In this document: in pieces, positions 50,073 through 58,624 of the stretch
Layout of the letters: each line of letters starts with the position of its first letter
Position numbering within the stretch: the stretch's first letter is position 1
Source of the DNA: Moraxellaceae bacterium
GTDB lineage: Bacteria > Pseudomonadota > Gammaproteobacteria > Pseudomonadales > Moraxellaceae
Assembly (NCBI GenBank): GCA_029237815.1
Contig: JAQZBP010000003.1
Span: 434,001 to 498,000 of the forward strand
DNA length: 64,000 nucleotides
Direction: 5' to 3'
Made by a program: the position numbers and the translations under genes
The notes under the pieces: generated by a model
The model's database searches: none
Told to the model about the DNA's origin: nothing
What the model saw: only the letters and a program-made list of their open reading frames with translations

Positions 50073-50582
50073 ATGAGGCGCCGTAAACCGCGCGAGTTGG
50101 AAGCCGACCTGGACATGACCACCTTCATCAACCTGATGGTGGTGCTGCTGGCCTTCCTGCTCGTGACCTCTGCCTTCACCGAACTGTCGCGACTGCAGGT
50201 GAACCTGCCGTCCGGCGGTGGCGGTGCAGGGGGCGCTGACGCGCCCAAGCCGCTGGTCCTGGAAATATCGATCTACAAGGACAAGTTCGTGGTGGCCGAC
50301 CGCCAGTCGGGCCCCATGAAGATCGTCAACGCCACGCCGCAGGGTCTGGACTTCAAGAGCCTCAACGAATACCTGGTCGGTGTGAAGGCCAGCTATCCGG
50401 CGATCACCGAAGTCACCCTGCTGCTGGAACCGGACACCGACTACGACACCCTGATCCACACCATGGACTCCGTGCGCTACAAGCCGCGCGAAGTGAACGG
50501 CAAGTGGATCAAGGCCTCGCTGTTCCCGGACATCGGCATTGGTGACGCGCCGACCGCCGCGGAAGCCGGAGGTGCCGCATGA
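50073..50582 (+). CDS. TolR/ExbD-type protein lacking the usual membrane Asp
   Basis: A 169-residue protein with one N-terminal membrane helix (DLDMTTFINLMVVLLAFLLVTS) and a periplasmic domain. At the position where ExbD (Asp25) and TolR (Asp23) carry the essential proton-binding Asp, this protein has Asn20 (F-I-N-L-M). Asp12 and Asp14 just before the helix are not equivalent. It may be a structural partner of the next gene's product, which keeps the Asp. Overlaps the next gene by 4 bases. Confidence 0.88.
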   Translation: MRRRKPRELEADLDMTTFINLMVVLLAFLLVTSAFTELSRLQVNLPSGGGGAGGADAPKPLVLEISIYKDKFVVADRQSGPMKIVNATPQGLDFKSLNEYLVGVKASYPAITEVTLLLEPDTDYDTLIHTMDSVRYKPREVNGKWIKASLFPDIGIGDAPTAAEAGGAA

Positions 50583-51088
50583 GCAAGCAATCCGCCCAGC
50601 TGGCGCGCATGGCGCGCCGCCACCGGCTGAAGAAGCCGGCGTCGATCCAGCTCACCTCGCTCATCGACATCCTCACGGTGCTGGTGTTCTTCCTGCTGGT
50701 GAACTCGCAAAACGTCACCAACATCCCCGACAGCCAGCAGCTCGACCTGCCGAAATCGACCGCCGACACGCGCGCCGAGGAAACGGTGCTGACGGTGATG
50801 GTGAACGCGAAGGACATCGTGGTGCAGGGCGTGAAGGTGGCCAGTACCGCCGAAGCGCTGCAGATCCAGGGCGATGTCATCCCCGGCCTCGCCAAGGAAC
50901 TCGCCTATCGCGCCAGCAAGGCGCCGCCCAAGCTGAACGAGCAGGGCATTCCCGAGCGCGAGGTCATGATCCTCGGCGACAAGGGCATCCCCTACTCGCT
51001 CTTGCGCAAGGTCATGGCTACCTGCTCCGCCTCCGACTACAGCAAGATCGCCTTCGCGGTAATGCGCACGAAGGAGGGCAGCCGATGA
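50579..51088 (+). CDS. TolR/ExbD-type protein with canonical membrane Asp
   Basis: A 169-residue protein with a membrane helix at about 24-45 (SIQLTSLIDILTVLVFFLLVN). The proton-path Asp30 is in L-I-D-I-L as in ExbD/TolR. The periplasmic domain carries VLTVMVNAKDIVVQG and EREVMILGDKGIPYSLLRKVM, the usual ExbD fold. Starts within the stop of the previous gene and overlaps the next by 4 bases. Confidence 0.9.
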   Translation: MSKQSAQLARMARRHRLKKPASIQLTSLIDILTVLVFFLLVNSQNVTNIPDSQQLDLPKSTADTRAEETVLTVMVNAKDIVVQGVKVASTAEALQIQGDVIPGLAKELAYRASKAPPKLNEQGIPEREVMILGDKGIPYSLLRKVMATCSASDYSKIAFAVMRTKEGSR

Positions 51089-52134
51089 GCAATCTCGTCC
51101 TCGAGTACATGCGCCCCACGCTGCCGTGGGATCCGCAGCCGGGCGAAAGCACCCGCTTCCGCGCGCTGATGGCGTTCTTCCTGATCCTGGCCTTCCTCAT
51201 CTGGATCATCGTGCCGCGCATCGAGATCCCCAAGGTCGACCGCGCCAAGGCCGAAGCCGTACCCGAGAGCCTGGCCAAGGTGGTGATGCAGCGCAAGGAA
51301 GTGCCCCCGCCCCCACCCCCGGTGGAGACGGTGAAGAAGGAAGAGATCAAGCCCGAAGAGACGGTAAAGAAGGAAGAGGCCGCGGTCCCGCAGCCGAACC
51401 CTGACGCCGCGCCCAAGCCCGTGGTCACGGACCTGCAGCGCAGCGCCGCCAAGGCTCGTGCCAGCCAGGCCATCCAGGACGCCGGCTTCGACGACCTGGC
51501 CGACCTGCGCGACATGGACGTGGCCGCCGCCGGCGCGCCGCGCGGCATGCCCGGCCAGACCGGCAACGGCACGGGCGGCCTCATCACCAGCACCGAGGAA
51601 GCGGGCACCAGCCGCAACCTGATCACCAGCCGCGCCGGCTCCGGCTCGGGCTCTTCCGCCGGCGCCTACAGCGGCGGCGTGAGCACGGGCTTCGGTGGCG
51701 GCAAGGCCGGTGGCAAGGGCACGGCGGGCCTGCTCGGCGCCGCGGGTGCCGGCGGTGGCAGCGCGCAGCTGCAGAAGGTGCAGAGCACCATCGGCAGCGG
51801 CGGCGCCGCCGCCTCGGAAAGCCGCGTCGGCAAGGACGGCAAGTCGCGCCGTACGGCCGAGGACATCCGCAAGGTCTTCGACCGCAACGGTGCCCGCCTG
51901 AACAACCTGTACCAGCGCGCCCTGCGCGACGATCCCACCATGCAGGGCCTGGTGAGCCTGTCCCTGACGGTGGCGCCGGACGGCTCGGTGTCGAATGCCT
52001 CGATCACCTCCAGCCAGCTCAACAACTCCGAGCTGGAAGGCAAGATCCTGGCGCTGGTGAAGGGCTTCAACTTCGGCGCCGCGCCGGTGGACGTGTGGTC
52101 GGGCAACTACAGCCTGAACTTCTACGCCAACTGA
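51085..52134 (+). CDS. TonB/AgmX-like trans-envelope protein
   Basis: A 349-residue protein with one membrane segment (about 27-46). A Pro/Lys/Glu-rich stretch (KEVPPPPPPVETVKKEEIKPEE) like that of TonB is followed by a Gly/Ser-rich low-complexity linker (about 155-250). The C-terminal domain (from about 256: RTAEDIRKVFDRNGARLNNLYQRAL, then VTVAPDG-like strand) is of the AgmX/PglI type found in Agl/Glt gliding proteins and TonB-like transducers. It probably carries motor force across the periplasm. Last gene of the operon, followed by a terminator. Confidence 0.88.
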   Translation: MSNLVLEYMRPTLPWDPQPGESTRFRALMAFFLILAFLIWIIVPRIEIPKVDRAKAEAVPESLAKVVMQRKEVPPPPPPVETVKKEEIKPEETVKKEEAAVPQPNPDAAPKPVVTDLQRSAAKARASQAIQDAGFDDLADLRDMDVAAAGAPRGMPGQTGNGTGGLITSTEEAGTSRNLITSRAGSGSGSSAGAYSGGVSTGFGGGKAGGKGTAGLLGAAGAGGGSAQLQKVQSTIGSGGAAASESRVGKDGKSRRTAEDIRKVFDRNGARLNNLYQRALRDDPTMQGLVSLSLTVAPDGSVSNASITSSQLNNSELEGKILALVKGFNFGAAPVDVWSGNYSLNFYAN

Positions 52135-52151
52135 CGCTGTCACCCGGAACG

Positions 52152-52179
52152 AAAAAGGCGCGGATTTCCGCGCCTTTTT
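52152..52179 (+). terminator. intrinsic terminator of the TPR/Tol-like operon
   Basis: AAAAAGGCGCGGA, TT, TCCGCGCCTTTTT, 17 bases after the stop at 52134. Confidence 0.88.
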
Positions 52180-52322
52180 CTTTTCTGCGGCCCGTCGTCC
52201 CCGCCCTCGCGCAGCCGCACGCCATCTGCGACCACGCTGCCGCCACAGCGGCATGATGGCGGCGTGCTCGCCGCTGCGCTCCTGCTGCCCTGCTACACTT
52301 CGCGATTCCTGCCGAGGCGCGC

Positions 52323-53705
52323 ATGTCACCCACTCCACCCACCTCCTTCGGCCACGAGCTCCGCGCCCTCGGCCTGCTGCTCGGCCCCATCCTGACCAGC
52401 CAGCTCGCGCAGGCCGCCTTCGGTTTCGTCGACACGGTGATGGCCGGACAGGCCTCGCCGCTGGACCTGGCCGCGGTCGCGCTCGGCGCCAGCCTCTGGC
52501 TGCCGCTCATGCTGCTGCTCACCGGCACGCTGCTCGCCACCACGCCGCTGGTGGCGGCCGCGCGCGGCCGGCGCGACTATGCGGAAATCCCGCACCTCGC
52601 CCACCAGGCGCTGTGGCTGGCGGCGGCGCTCGGGCTGGCGGGCGTCGCGCTGCTGCACTTCGTGGAGCCGGTGTTCGTGCTGCTCGACACGCCGGCGCAC
52701 CTGCGCGAGCTCACGCGGCGTTTCCTGGCGGCGATCTCCTGGGGCCTGCCGGCGACCGCGCTCTTCGCCGTGCTGCGCAACTACTGCGAGGGCATGGGGC
52801 GGCCGCTGCCGGTGACCCTGGTCAGCCTCGCCGGCCTGGCATTGCTGGTTCCGCTCAACTACGTGCTCATCCACGGCAAGCTCGGCCTGCCACGCCTCGG
52901 CGGCGTCGGCTGCGGCGTCGCCACGGCGATCGTGTCCTGGCTGATGCTCTTCATGCTGCTCGCCTACGTGCTGCGCGCGCCGCACTTCACGCAGGTGCGG
53001 CTGCTGCACGCACGCAGCCGGCCGGAGCCGGCGCGCCTCGCCGCCTTCCTCCGGCTCGGCCTGCCGATCGGCATCGCCATCTTCTTCGAGGTCAGCGTGT
53101 TCGCCATCGTCGCCATCCTGATCAGCCCGCTGGGGGAGCTGCAGGTGGCCGGCCACCAGATCGCGCTGTCGCTGACCTCGCTGCTGTTCATGTTCCCGCT
53201 CAGCTTCGCCTTCTGCATGACGATCCGCACCGGACACGCCTTCGGGCGCCAGGACCTGGCCGCCATCCGCCACACGCGCCGCGTCGGACTCTTCGCCATG
53301 ACGGTGTTCGCCAGCCTCTCCGCCCTCTTCCTCGTGGCCATGCGGTATCCGCTCACCGGCCTCTACACCGACGATCCCGCGGTGCGCCTGCTGGCCGCCG
53401 ACCTGCTGCTTTTCGCCGCCGCCTACCAGGTCGTCGACGCACTGCAGGTGGGTGCCGCCGGCAGCCTGCGCGGGCTGCACGACACGCGCGGCCCCATGGC
53501 CATCACGCTGGTCGCCTACTGGGTCGTGGCGCTGCCGCTCGGCTATGTGCTGGGCCTGACCTTCGCCAGCGGGGAGCGCCATGGCCCCTACGGTTTCTGG
53601 TTCGGCCTGGTCGCCGGCCTGACCCTGGCCGCGGTGATGCTCAACTGGCGCCTCGGCCACCAGGTCGAGCGCCTGCGGCGCGAGGGCTTTCCAGCCGCGC
53701 ACTGA
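52323..53705 (+). CDS. MATE family efflux transporter
   Basis: A 460-residue inner-membrane exporter with twelve hydrophobic segments in two homologous halves. The N-terminal MATE pattern is GPILTSQLAQAAFGFVDTVMAG and the second half has LRLGLPIGIAIFFEVSVFAIVAILIS, as in NorM/MdtK. Predicted sodium- or proton-coupled drug/cation export. GAGG precedes the ATG. It stands alone between a terminator and the next promoter. Confidence 0.92.
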   Translation: MSPTPPTSFGHELRALGLLLGPILTSQLAQAAFGFVDTVMAGQASPLDLAAVALGASLWLPLMLLLTGTLLATTPLVAAARGRRDYAEIPHLAHQALWLAAALGLAGVALLHFVEPVFVLLDTPAHLRELTRRFLAAISWGLPATALFAVLRNYCEGMGRPLPVTLVSLAGLALLVPLNYVLIHGKLGLPRLGGVGCGVATAIVSWLMLFMLLAYVLRAPHFTQVRLLHARSRPEPARLAAFLRLGLPIGIAIFFEVSVFAIVAILISPLGELQVAGHQIALSLTSLLFMFPLSFAFCMTIRTGHAFGRQDLAAIRHTRRVGLFAMTVFASLSALFLVAMRYPLTGLYTDDPAVRLLAADLLLFAAAYQVVDALQVGAAGSLRGLHDTRGPMAITLVAYWVVALPLGYVLGLTFASGERHGPYGFWFGLVAGLTLAAVMLNWRLGHQVERLRREGFPAAH

Positions 53706-53746
53706 GCCGTCGCCGGGCGGCAGTGGCCACCATCCATCCTCATCTG

Positions 53747-53776
53747 TTGGTTGTAAGACATTTCACGGGCTAGGGT
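53747..53776 (+). promoter_or_regulatory. possible promoter of the solute-binding protein gene
   Basis: -35 TTGGTT (53747-53752), 18-base spacer, -10 TAGGGT (53771-53776), with about 50 bases of leader. Confidence 0.4.
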
Positions 53777-53833
53777 TTTCACACTGCCGTTACCGTGGGC
53801 GCTGCAAAAAATGGAAGCCACTGAGGGACCACC

Positions 53834-54850
53834 ATGACGCTCATGCAGCGCCTGCTATTTGCCATCCTCCTCGCCGCCAGCGGCCTTGCCTCGGCCGCCC
53901 CGCCCGCCAGGGCCCTGCAGAAAGTCACCTTCTGCATCTACGATCCGCTCGGCACCCGCGGCGACGCCTTCTCGATCGCCCAGGACCACGCGCTCGTCGC
54001 CCGCCAGTGGGGCGTGGAAATGCTGCTGCGCCCGTACACCGACGAGCGCGTCGCCGCCGAGGACTTCAAGGCCGGCCACTGCGACGGCGTCGCCATGACC
54101 ACCATCCGGGCGCGCCAGTTCAATGCCTTCGTGGGCAGCGTCGACTCCATCGGCGCCGTGCCGAGCGTGAAGCACATGCGCCTGCTGGAAGAAACGCTGG
54201 CCAACCCGAAGCTGGCGGCGCGCATGGTCAACGGGGATTACGAAGTCGTCGGCGTCGTGCCCATGGGGGCCGCCTACGTGCTGGTCACCGACCGCCGCAT
54301 CGACTCCGTGGAGAAAGCCGCCGGCAAGAAGGTCGCCGTGCTCGACCTCGACAAGGCGCAGGCGAAGATCGTGCAGCGCCTCGGCGCGCAGCCGGTCGCC
54401 TCCGACCTCAGCAACTTCGCCGGCAAGTTCAACAACCACCAGGTGGACGTGCTGGTCGCGCCGGTCGTGCTCTACCAGCCCATGGAGCTCTACAAGGGCG
54501 TGGGCACCAGGGGCGCCATCTACCGTTTTCCGCTCGGCCAGATCAGCGCGACGCTGCTGATCCACCAGAAGCGCTTTCCGCAAGGCTTCGGCCAGAAGAG
54601 CCGCGAGCACGTGCTGACGCAGATGGACAAGGCCTTCGCCGTGGCGACGCGCGCCGAGAAGGAAATTCCGGAATCGCAGTGGCTGTCGCTCTCGGCCGCG
54701 GACGAGGCGCGCTATTTCAAGATGATGCGCGAGGCGCGCATCCAGCTGATGAACGAAGGCATCTATGACAAGGCGATGATGCGCCTGCTGAAGAACATCC
54801 GCTGCCGTGTCGAGCCCGGCCGCGCCGAGTGCGCGATGTCGGACGAATGA
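53834..54850 (+). CDS. putative periplasmic solute-binding protein (DUF6091-like)
   Basis: A 338-residue protein with a signal peptide (to ...GLASAAPPA). The mature part begins KVTFCIYDPLGTRGDAFSIAQDHALVARQWGVE and includes CDGVAMTTIRARQFNAFVGSVDSIGA, the pattern of the putative solute-binding/DUF6091 family found in Acinetobacter and relatives. The fold resembles TRAP-type binding proteins, but no transporter genes are adjacent. Bracketed by its own promoter and terminator. Confidence 0.75.
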   Translation: MTLMQRLLFAILLAASGLASAAPPARALQKVTFCIYDPLGTRGDAFSIAQDHALVARQWGVEMLLRPYTDERVAAEDFKAGHCDGVAMTTIRARQFNAFVGSVDSIGAVPSVKHMRLLEETLANPKLAARMVNGDYEVVGVVPMGAAYVLVTDRRIDSVEKAAGKKVAVLDLDKAQAKIVQRLGAQPVASDLSNFAGKFNNHQVDVLVAPVVLYQPMELYKGVGTRGAIYRFPLGQISATLLIHQKRFPQGFGQKSREHVLTQMDKAFAVATRAEKEIPESQWLSLSAADEARYFKMMREARIQLMNEGIYDKAMMRLLKNIRCRVEPGRAECAMSDE

Positions 54851-54901
54851 GCCCGGCCTGGCTGCGCTGATCGCTGACCTGCGGCCATCGCGGCGCAGGC
54901 A

Positions 54902-54933
54902 ATAAAAAAACCGGCATTGCCGGTTTTTTTATT
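54902..54933. terminator. bidirectional intrinsic terminator
   Basis: A7 tract, CCGGC, ATT, GCCGG, T7 tract between convergent genes ending at 54850 (+) and 54969 (-). Confidence 0.85.
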
Positions 54934-54968
54934 TGGGGCATCCGCCAGGACGGCCGCAGGAAAGCTGC

Positions 54969-55211
54969 TCAGCCGCCCTTGCGGATCACATAGCGGAACT
55001 CGCCTTCCGCCGGCCCCGCCTCCTGCTGCACGAGCTCGTGGCCGAGGAAACGGCAGAACTTGGGGATGTCGCGCTGCGTGGAGGGATCGGTGGCGATGAC
55101 TTCCAGCAGCTCGCCGGCGGCCATCTCGCGCACCTTGTTGTGCAGCATCATGACGGGTTCCGGGCAGTAGAGGCCGCGGGCATCGAGGTGGTGGGCGATG
55201 TCGGAAGTCAT
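54969..55211 (-). CDS. tusA: sulfurtransferase TusA family protein
   Basis: An 80-residue protein with the family signature [22 protein letters not shown] (Cys16 in CPEP) and [19 protein letters not shown]. It carries persulfide sulfur, in E. coli to TusBCDE for tRNA thiolation. Full length for the family. It is 45 bases downstream of the MFS gene on the same strand and may be co-transcribed. Confidence 0.93.
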   Translation of the reverse strand: MTSDIAHHLDARGLYCPEPVMMLHNKVREMAAGELLEVIATDPSTQRDIPKFCRFLGHELVQQEAGPAEGEFRYVIRKGG

Positions 55212-55256
55212 GGCGCGCCGTGGAAAGCTTCAGGGGCGCGCATTGTCGCCCAGGAA

Positions 55257-56519
55257 TCAGGACGCCGGAAGCCTGCCCGCCGCCAGCTGCGGCAGCCGGT
55301 GGCAGTACACCGCCGCCGGCCACAGCAGTACCAGCCCGATCAGCGCCGACACCAGGAAATAGCCGGTGTAGCCCAGCGCCTCGGCCACGATGCCGGCGAC
55401 CAGGTAGAAGCTGCCGCCGAAGATGGCGAGGATGCTCACCTGCACGGTGAAATCCGCCGCGGCGTGCTCGCCGCGCGACAGGTCCATCACCGCCGTCAGC
55501 AGCGCCGCCATCGCCATGCCGCTGACGAAATGCTCGATGGCGTTGATGCCGTAGATCAGCGCCAGCGGCACAGGCAGCCCCTGGTCGTGCTGCCAGGGCA
55601 GCCAGGCGTAGATGGCGACGCCCAGCGCCTGCAGCGCGCCAAAGCCGATGATGGCGCGCGCGCGGCCCATGCGCGCCGTGAGCCAGCCGCCCAGCAGCGC
55701 GCCGGCCAGCGCCGCGAAGGAGCCCACCAGGCTGACCATGAGCCCGATCTGCTTCAGGTCCAGGCCCATGTCGACCAGCATGGGTTTCACCATGGCCGAG
55801 CCCAGCGACTCGCCGACCTTGTAGGTGACGAGCACCACGAGCCAGCCGCGCAGGCCGGGCCGCGCGAAAAAGCTCGTGAAGATCTCGTGGTAGCGCAGGC
55901 GCGGGCCGGAGGGAGGTAACGGCGCCGGCTCGCGGAAGCGCAGCACCGGCAGCGTCAGCAAAAGCTGCAGGACCACCATGAGCAGGAAGGCCGCCTGCCA
56001 GTTCCACGCGCCGATCAGGTAGAGCAGCAGGCCGCCACCGATGATGAGGCCGATGCGGTAGCCCGCCACCTGCACGCCGTTGCCGACGCCGCGCTCGTGG
56101 AAGTCGAGGCTGCGCACGGCGAGGCCGTCGGTGGCGATGTCCTGCGTCGCGGCGAACAGGTTGACGAGGAACATCAGCACGAAAAATTGCGCGACGCCTT
56201 CCGCGCTCGCCAGGCGATACGGATCGAAAAAGGCGATCACCAGCAGCATGGCCAGCGCGGCGAGCTGCATCGGCAGGATCCAGGAGCGGCGCTGGCCCCA
56301 GCGCGGCGAGAAGTGCCGGTCCACGAACGGCGCCCAGAGGAATTTCAGCGCCCAGGGCATGGCGAGCAGGCCGGAGAAGCCGATCACCGTGAGCGGCACG
56401 TCATAGCGGCGCAACAGCGCCGGCAGCGCCTGCGTGAAGACCCCGGTGGGCAGGCCCTGGCAGATATAGAGGGAGAGCAGCAGCCCGAGCCGGGCGCGCA
56501 GGGTGGCGTTCGGATCCAT
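55257..56519 (-). CDS. MFS transporter, AmpG-like
   Basis: A 420-residue membrane protein with twelve hydrophobic segments. The opening LLLSLYICQGLPTGVFTQALPALLRRYDVPLTVIGF and the segment FAATQDIATDGLAVRSL (D-I-A-x-D) are typical of AmpG muropeptide permeases and the related acetyl-CoA transporter family. It is shorter than long AmpG forms with 14 segments. A role in peptidoglycan recycling is plausible but not certain; no ampD/ampR nearby. Confidence 0.82.
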   Translation of the reverse strand: MDPNATLRARLGLLLSLYICQGLPTGVFTQALPALLRRYDVPLTVIGFSGLLAMPWALKFLWAPFVDRHFSPRWGQRRSWILPMQLAALAMLLVIAFFDPYRLASAEGVAQFFVLMFLVNLFAATQDIATDGLAVRSLDFHERGVGNGVQVAGYRIGLIIGGGLLLYLIGAWNWQAAFLLMVVLQLLLTLPVLRFREPAPLPPSGPRLRYHEIFTSFFARPGLRGWLVVLVTYKVGESLGSAMVKPMLVDMGLDLKQIGLMVSLVGSFAALAGALLGGWLTARMGRARAIIGFGALQALGVAIYAWLPWQHDQGLPVPLALIYGINAIEHFVSGMAMAALLTAVMDLSRGEHAAADFTVQVSILAIFGGSFYLVAGIVAEALGYTGYFLVSALIGLVLLWPAAVYCHRLPQLAAGRLPAS

Positions 56520-56745
56520 GGGAACTCCGCCGTAGGTGCGCGCAGGCTCGCACAGCGGGGCGCCGGTCGCAAATGCACAAGGCAGTCACAGGAACGTAGC
56601 GCCGACAGGTCACCGGTACGGCCTGCCCCCCCGGATAGCGACGGTGACAGCAGGGTCGAACCGCAGCAGGCGCCGCGGAGCGATGCGACGTGTGCCCTTC
56701 AGCAGCCGTGCGCGCCCGCCGCCTCGCAGCGACGGACCGACGCGG

Positions 56746-57222
56746 CTAGAGCAGGCTTTCGATGGACTCCCGCACCGCCGCATCGGTGGGCGGCGTGCGC
56801 GGCGTGAAGCGCGCCTTCACCGTGCCATCGCGGCCGATCAGGAATTTCTCGAAGTTCCAGGTGATGTTGCCGGGAAAGCCGCCCTGCTCGTCGGCCAGCC
56901 AGGCATAGAGCGGATGCCGGCCGGGGCCGTTCACGTCGGTCTTGGCCAGGAGCGGAAAGGACACGTCGTAGTTCGACGCGCAGAACTGGCTGATCTGCGT
57001 GGCATCGCCCGGCTCCTGGCCGCCGAACTGGTTGCAGGGCACGCCCAGCACGGTGAAGCCGCGCGGCCCCAGGTCGCGCTGCAGCTGCTCCAGCTCCCGG
57101 TATTGCGGCGTCAGGCCGCACTGGCTGGCCACGTTCACCACCAGCACGACTTTGTCGTCGAGTTGCGCCGCCGGCAGCGGCGTGCCGTCGAGGGCGGTGA
57201 GGGAAAAATCGGTGAGCTTCAT
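56746..57222 (-). CDS. glutathione peroxidase
   Basis: A 158-residue thiol peroxidase of the BtuE/BsaA type. Peroxidatic Cys35 is in NVASQCGLTPQ, Gln69 in CNQFGGQEPG and Trp122 in TWNFEKFLIG, the conserved tetrad positions. GGAGG lies six bases before the ATG. An open frame further upstream to 57357 is not supported. Confidence 0.93.
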   Translation of the reverse strand: MKLTDFSLTALDGTPLPAAQLDDKVVLVVNVASQCGLTPQYRELEQLQRDLGPRGFTVLGVPCNQFGGQEPGDATQISQFCASNYDVSFPLLAKTDVNGPGRHPLYAWLADEQGGFPGNITWNFEKFLIGRDGTVKARFTPRTPPTDAAVRESIESLL

Positions 57223-57383
57223 GGCAGCCTCCGGTTGCGCCTGTTGAGCGGATGCTCCGGCCAGGACCGCGGGTTCTGGCTTCAGGAGTCTAGCTGTCCT
57301 GCCTCGCGGCAGGACCTGTGCAAGGGCAGGACACAGTCCCTCGCCTGGCTGTGACAACCAGCGCCGGCGAAATGGCCCTTCGC

Positions 57384-58247
57384 TCAGCTGAACACGATGG
57401 TCTTGTTGCCGTGCACGATCACACGGTCTTCCAGGTGCCAGCGCACGGCGCGCGCCAGCACGTTGCGCTCTACGTCCTGGCCAAGCTCGCGCAGCGTGTC
57501 GACATCGTCGCGGTGCGACACGCGGTCGACGCCCTGTTCGATGATGGGCCCCTGGTCGAGATCGGCGGTGACGTAGTGCGCGGTGGCGCCGATCAGCTTC
57601 ACACCCTTGTCATAGGCCTGCTGGTAGGGATTGGCACCGACGAAGGCGGGCAAGAACGAGTGGTGGATGTTGATGATGCGGTGCGGCCATTTCGCCACGA
57701 AGTCGGCGGAGAGCACCTGCATGTAGCGCGCGAGCACGACGAGGTCGCAGTCCTTGATCAGCGCCTGGATCTGCGCTTCGGCCTCGGCCTTGGTGTCCTT
57801 GCCCACCGGCACCACGTGGAAGGGCACGCCGAAGCGCTCCACCTGCTGCTGCAGGTCGGGATGGTTGCTGACCACGCAGCGGATGTCGCAGGGCAGCGCG
57901 CCGCGCGACCAGCGCCAGAGCAGCTCCAGCATGGCGTGGTCGACCTTGCTGACCAGCACGGCGACCTTCTTGAGGTCGGCGGCGTAGCTGATGGTCCAGT
58001 CCATGCCGTAGCGGCGGGCGACGGCGTCCTCGAAGGTTTTGGCGAGCACGTTGCGGGAGAGGTCGAGGTGCGGCGTCTGGAATTCCAGGCGCATGAAATA
58101 GGTGCCGCCTTCGGCTTCGGTCGCGTGCTGGTCGAGCGCGGTGATGTTGGCGCCGTGGTTGTAGAGGAAGCTGGAGACGGCGTTGACGATGCCGGCCTTG
58201 TCGGGGCAGGTGATGAGCAGGCGGGCGGTGGTGTTGTCGTGGGGCAT
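57384..58247 (-). CDS. purU: formyltetrahydrofolate deformylase
   Basis: A 287-residue enzyme hydrolysing 10-formyl-THF to THF and formate. The N-terminal ACT domain (LLITCPDKAGIVNAVSSFLYNHGANI) is followed by the formyltransferase fold with the catalytic N-x-H motif in INIHHSFLPAF and Asp in ADLDQGPIIEQ. Length and domain order match PurU. Apparently monocistronic. Confidence 0.95.
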   Translation of the reverse strand: MPHDNTTARLLITCPDKAGIVNAVSSFLYNHGANITALDQHATEAEGGTYFMRLEFQTPHLDLSRNVLAKTFEDAVARRYGMDWTISYAADLKKVAVLVSKVDHAMLELLWRWSRGALPCDIRCVVSNHPDLQQQVERFGVPFHVVPVGKDTKAEAEAQIQALIKDCDLVVLARYMQVLSADFVAKWPHRIINIHHSFLPAFVGANPYQQAYDKGVKLIGATAHYVTADLDQGPIIEQGVDRVSHRDDVDTLRELGQDVERNVLARAVRWHLEDRVIVHGNKTIVFS

Positions 58248-58341
58248 GTGAGGGGCGGCCGGGGGTTGCGGAAGCGGATGACTTTAACGGATTTGCGGGG
58301 GTTGGTGCAGGCGGGGTTGGGCTTCGGTCGGGGCGGGGTTG

Positions 58342-58418
58342 TCAGGCGTGGGGGGCTCCTTTCAAAAAGGGGTGCCCGGTTCCCAACCCTCTTTTTGAAA
58401 GGGGGCCCCCACGCCTGA
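58342..58418. repeat. large inverted repeat (about 31-bp arms)
   Basis: Left arm 58342-58372 starts TCAGGCGTGGGGG and includes CCTTTCAAAAAG. Right arm 58387-58418 is its reverse complement with about three mismatches, around a 14-base loop. It lies in the 377-base gap 58248-58624, downstream of the AraC-type gene and upstream of purU. No other feature seen in that gap. Confidence 0.85.
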
Positions 58419-58624
58419 CCACTTTCACGGCGGGTGGGGCTTCGGCTTTTACACCCGACTTCGGGGAGGCCTCGGGTGGAGATCGGGAGCGGTGGCAGTC
58501 AAGGTGGCCGGCGGGCGGTGAATGCGCGTGGCGGCGGAGGACAAGATTCCGGGGAAGTGGAGGGAGGAGCAGCGGGAACGGAGGGAAGACCGTGTGCCGC
58601 CGGTGGCCCGGCAGTGCCGCTGCT

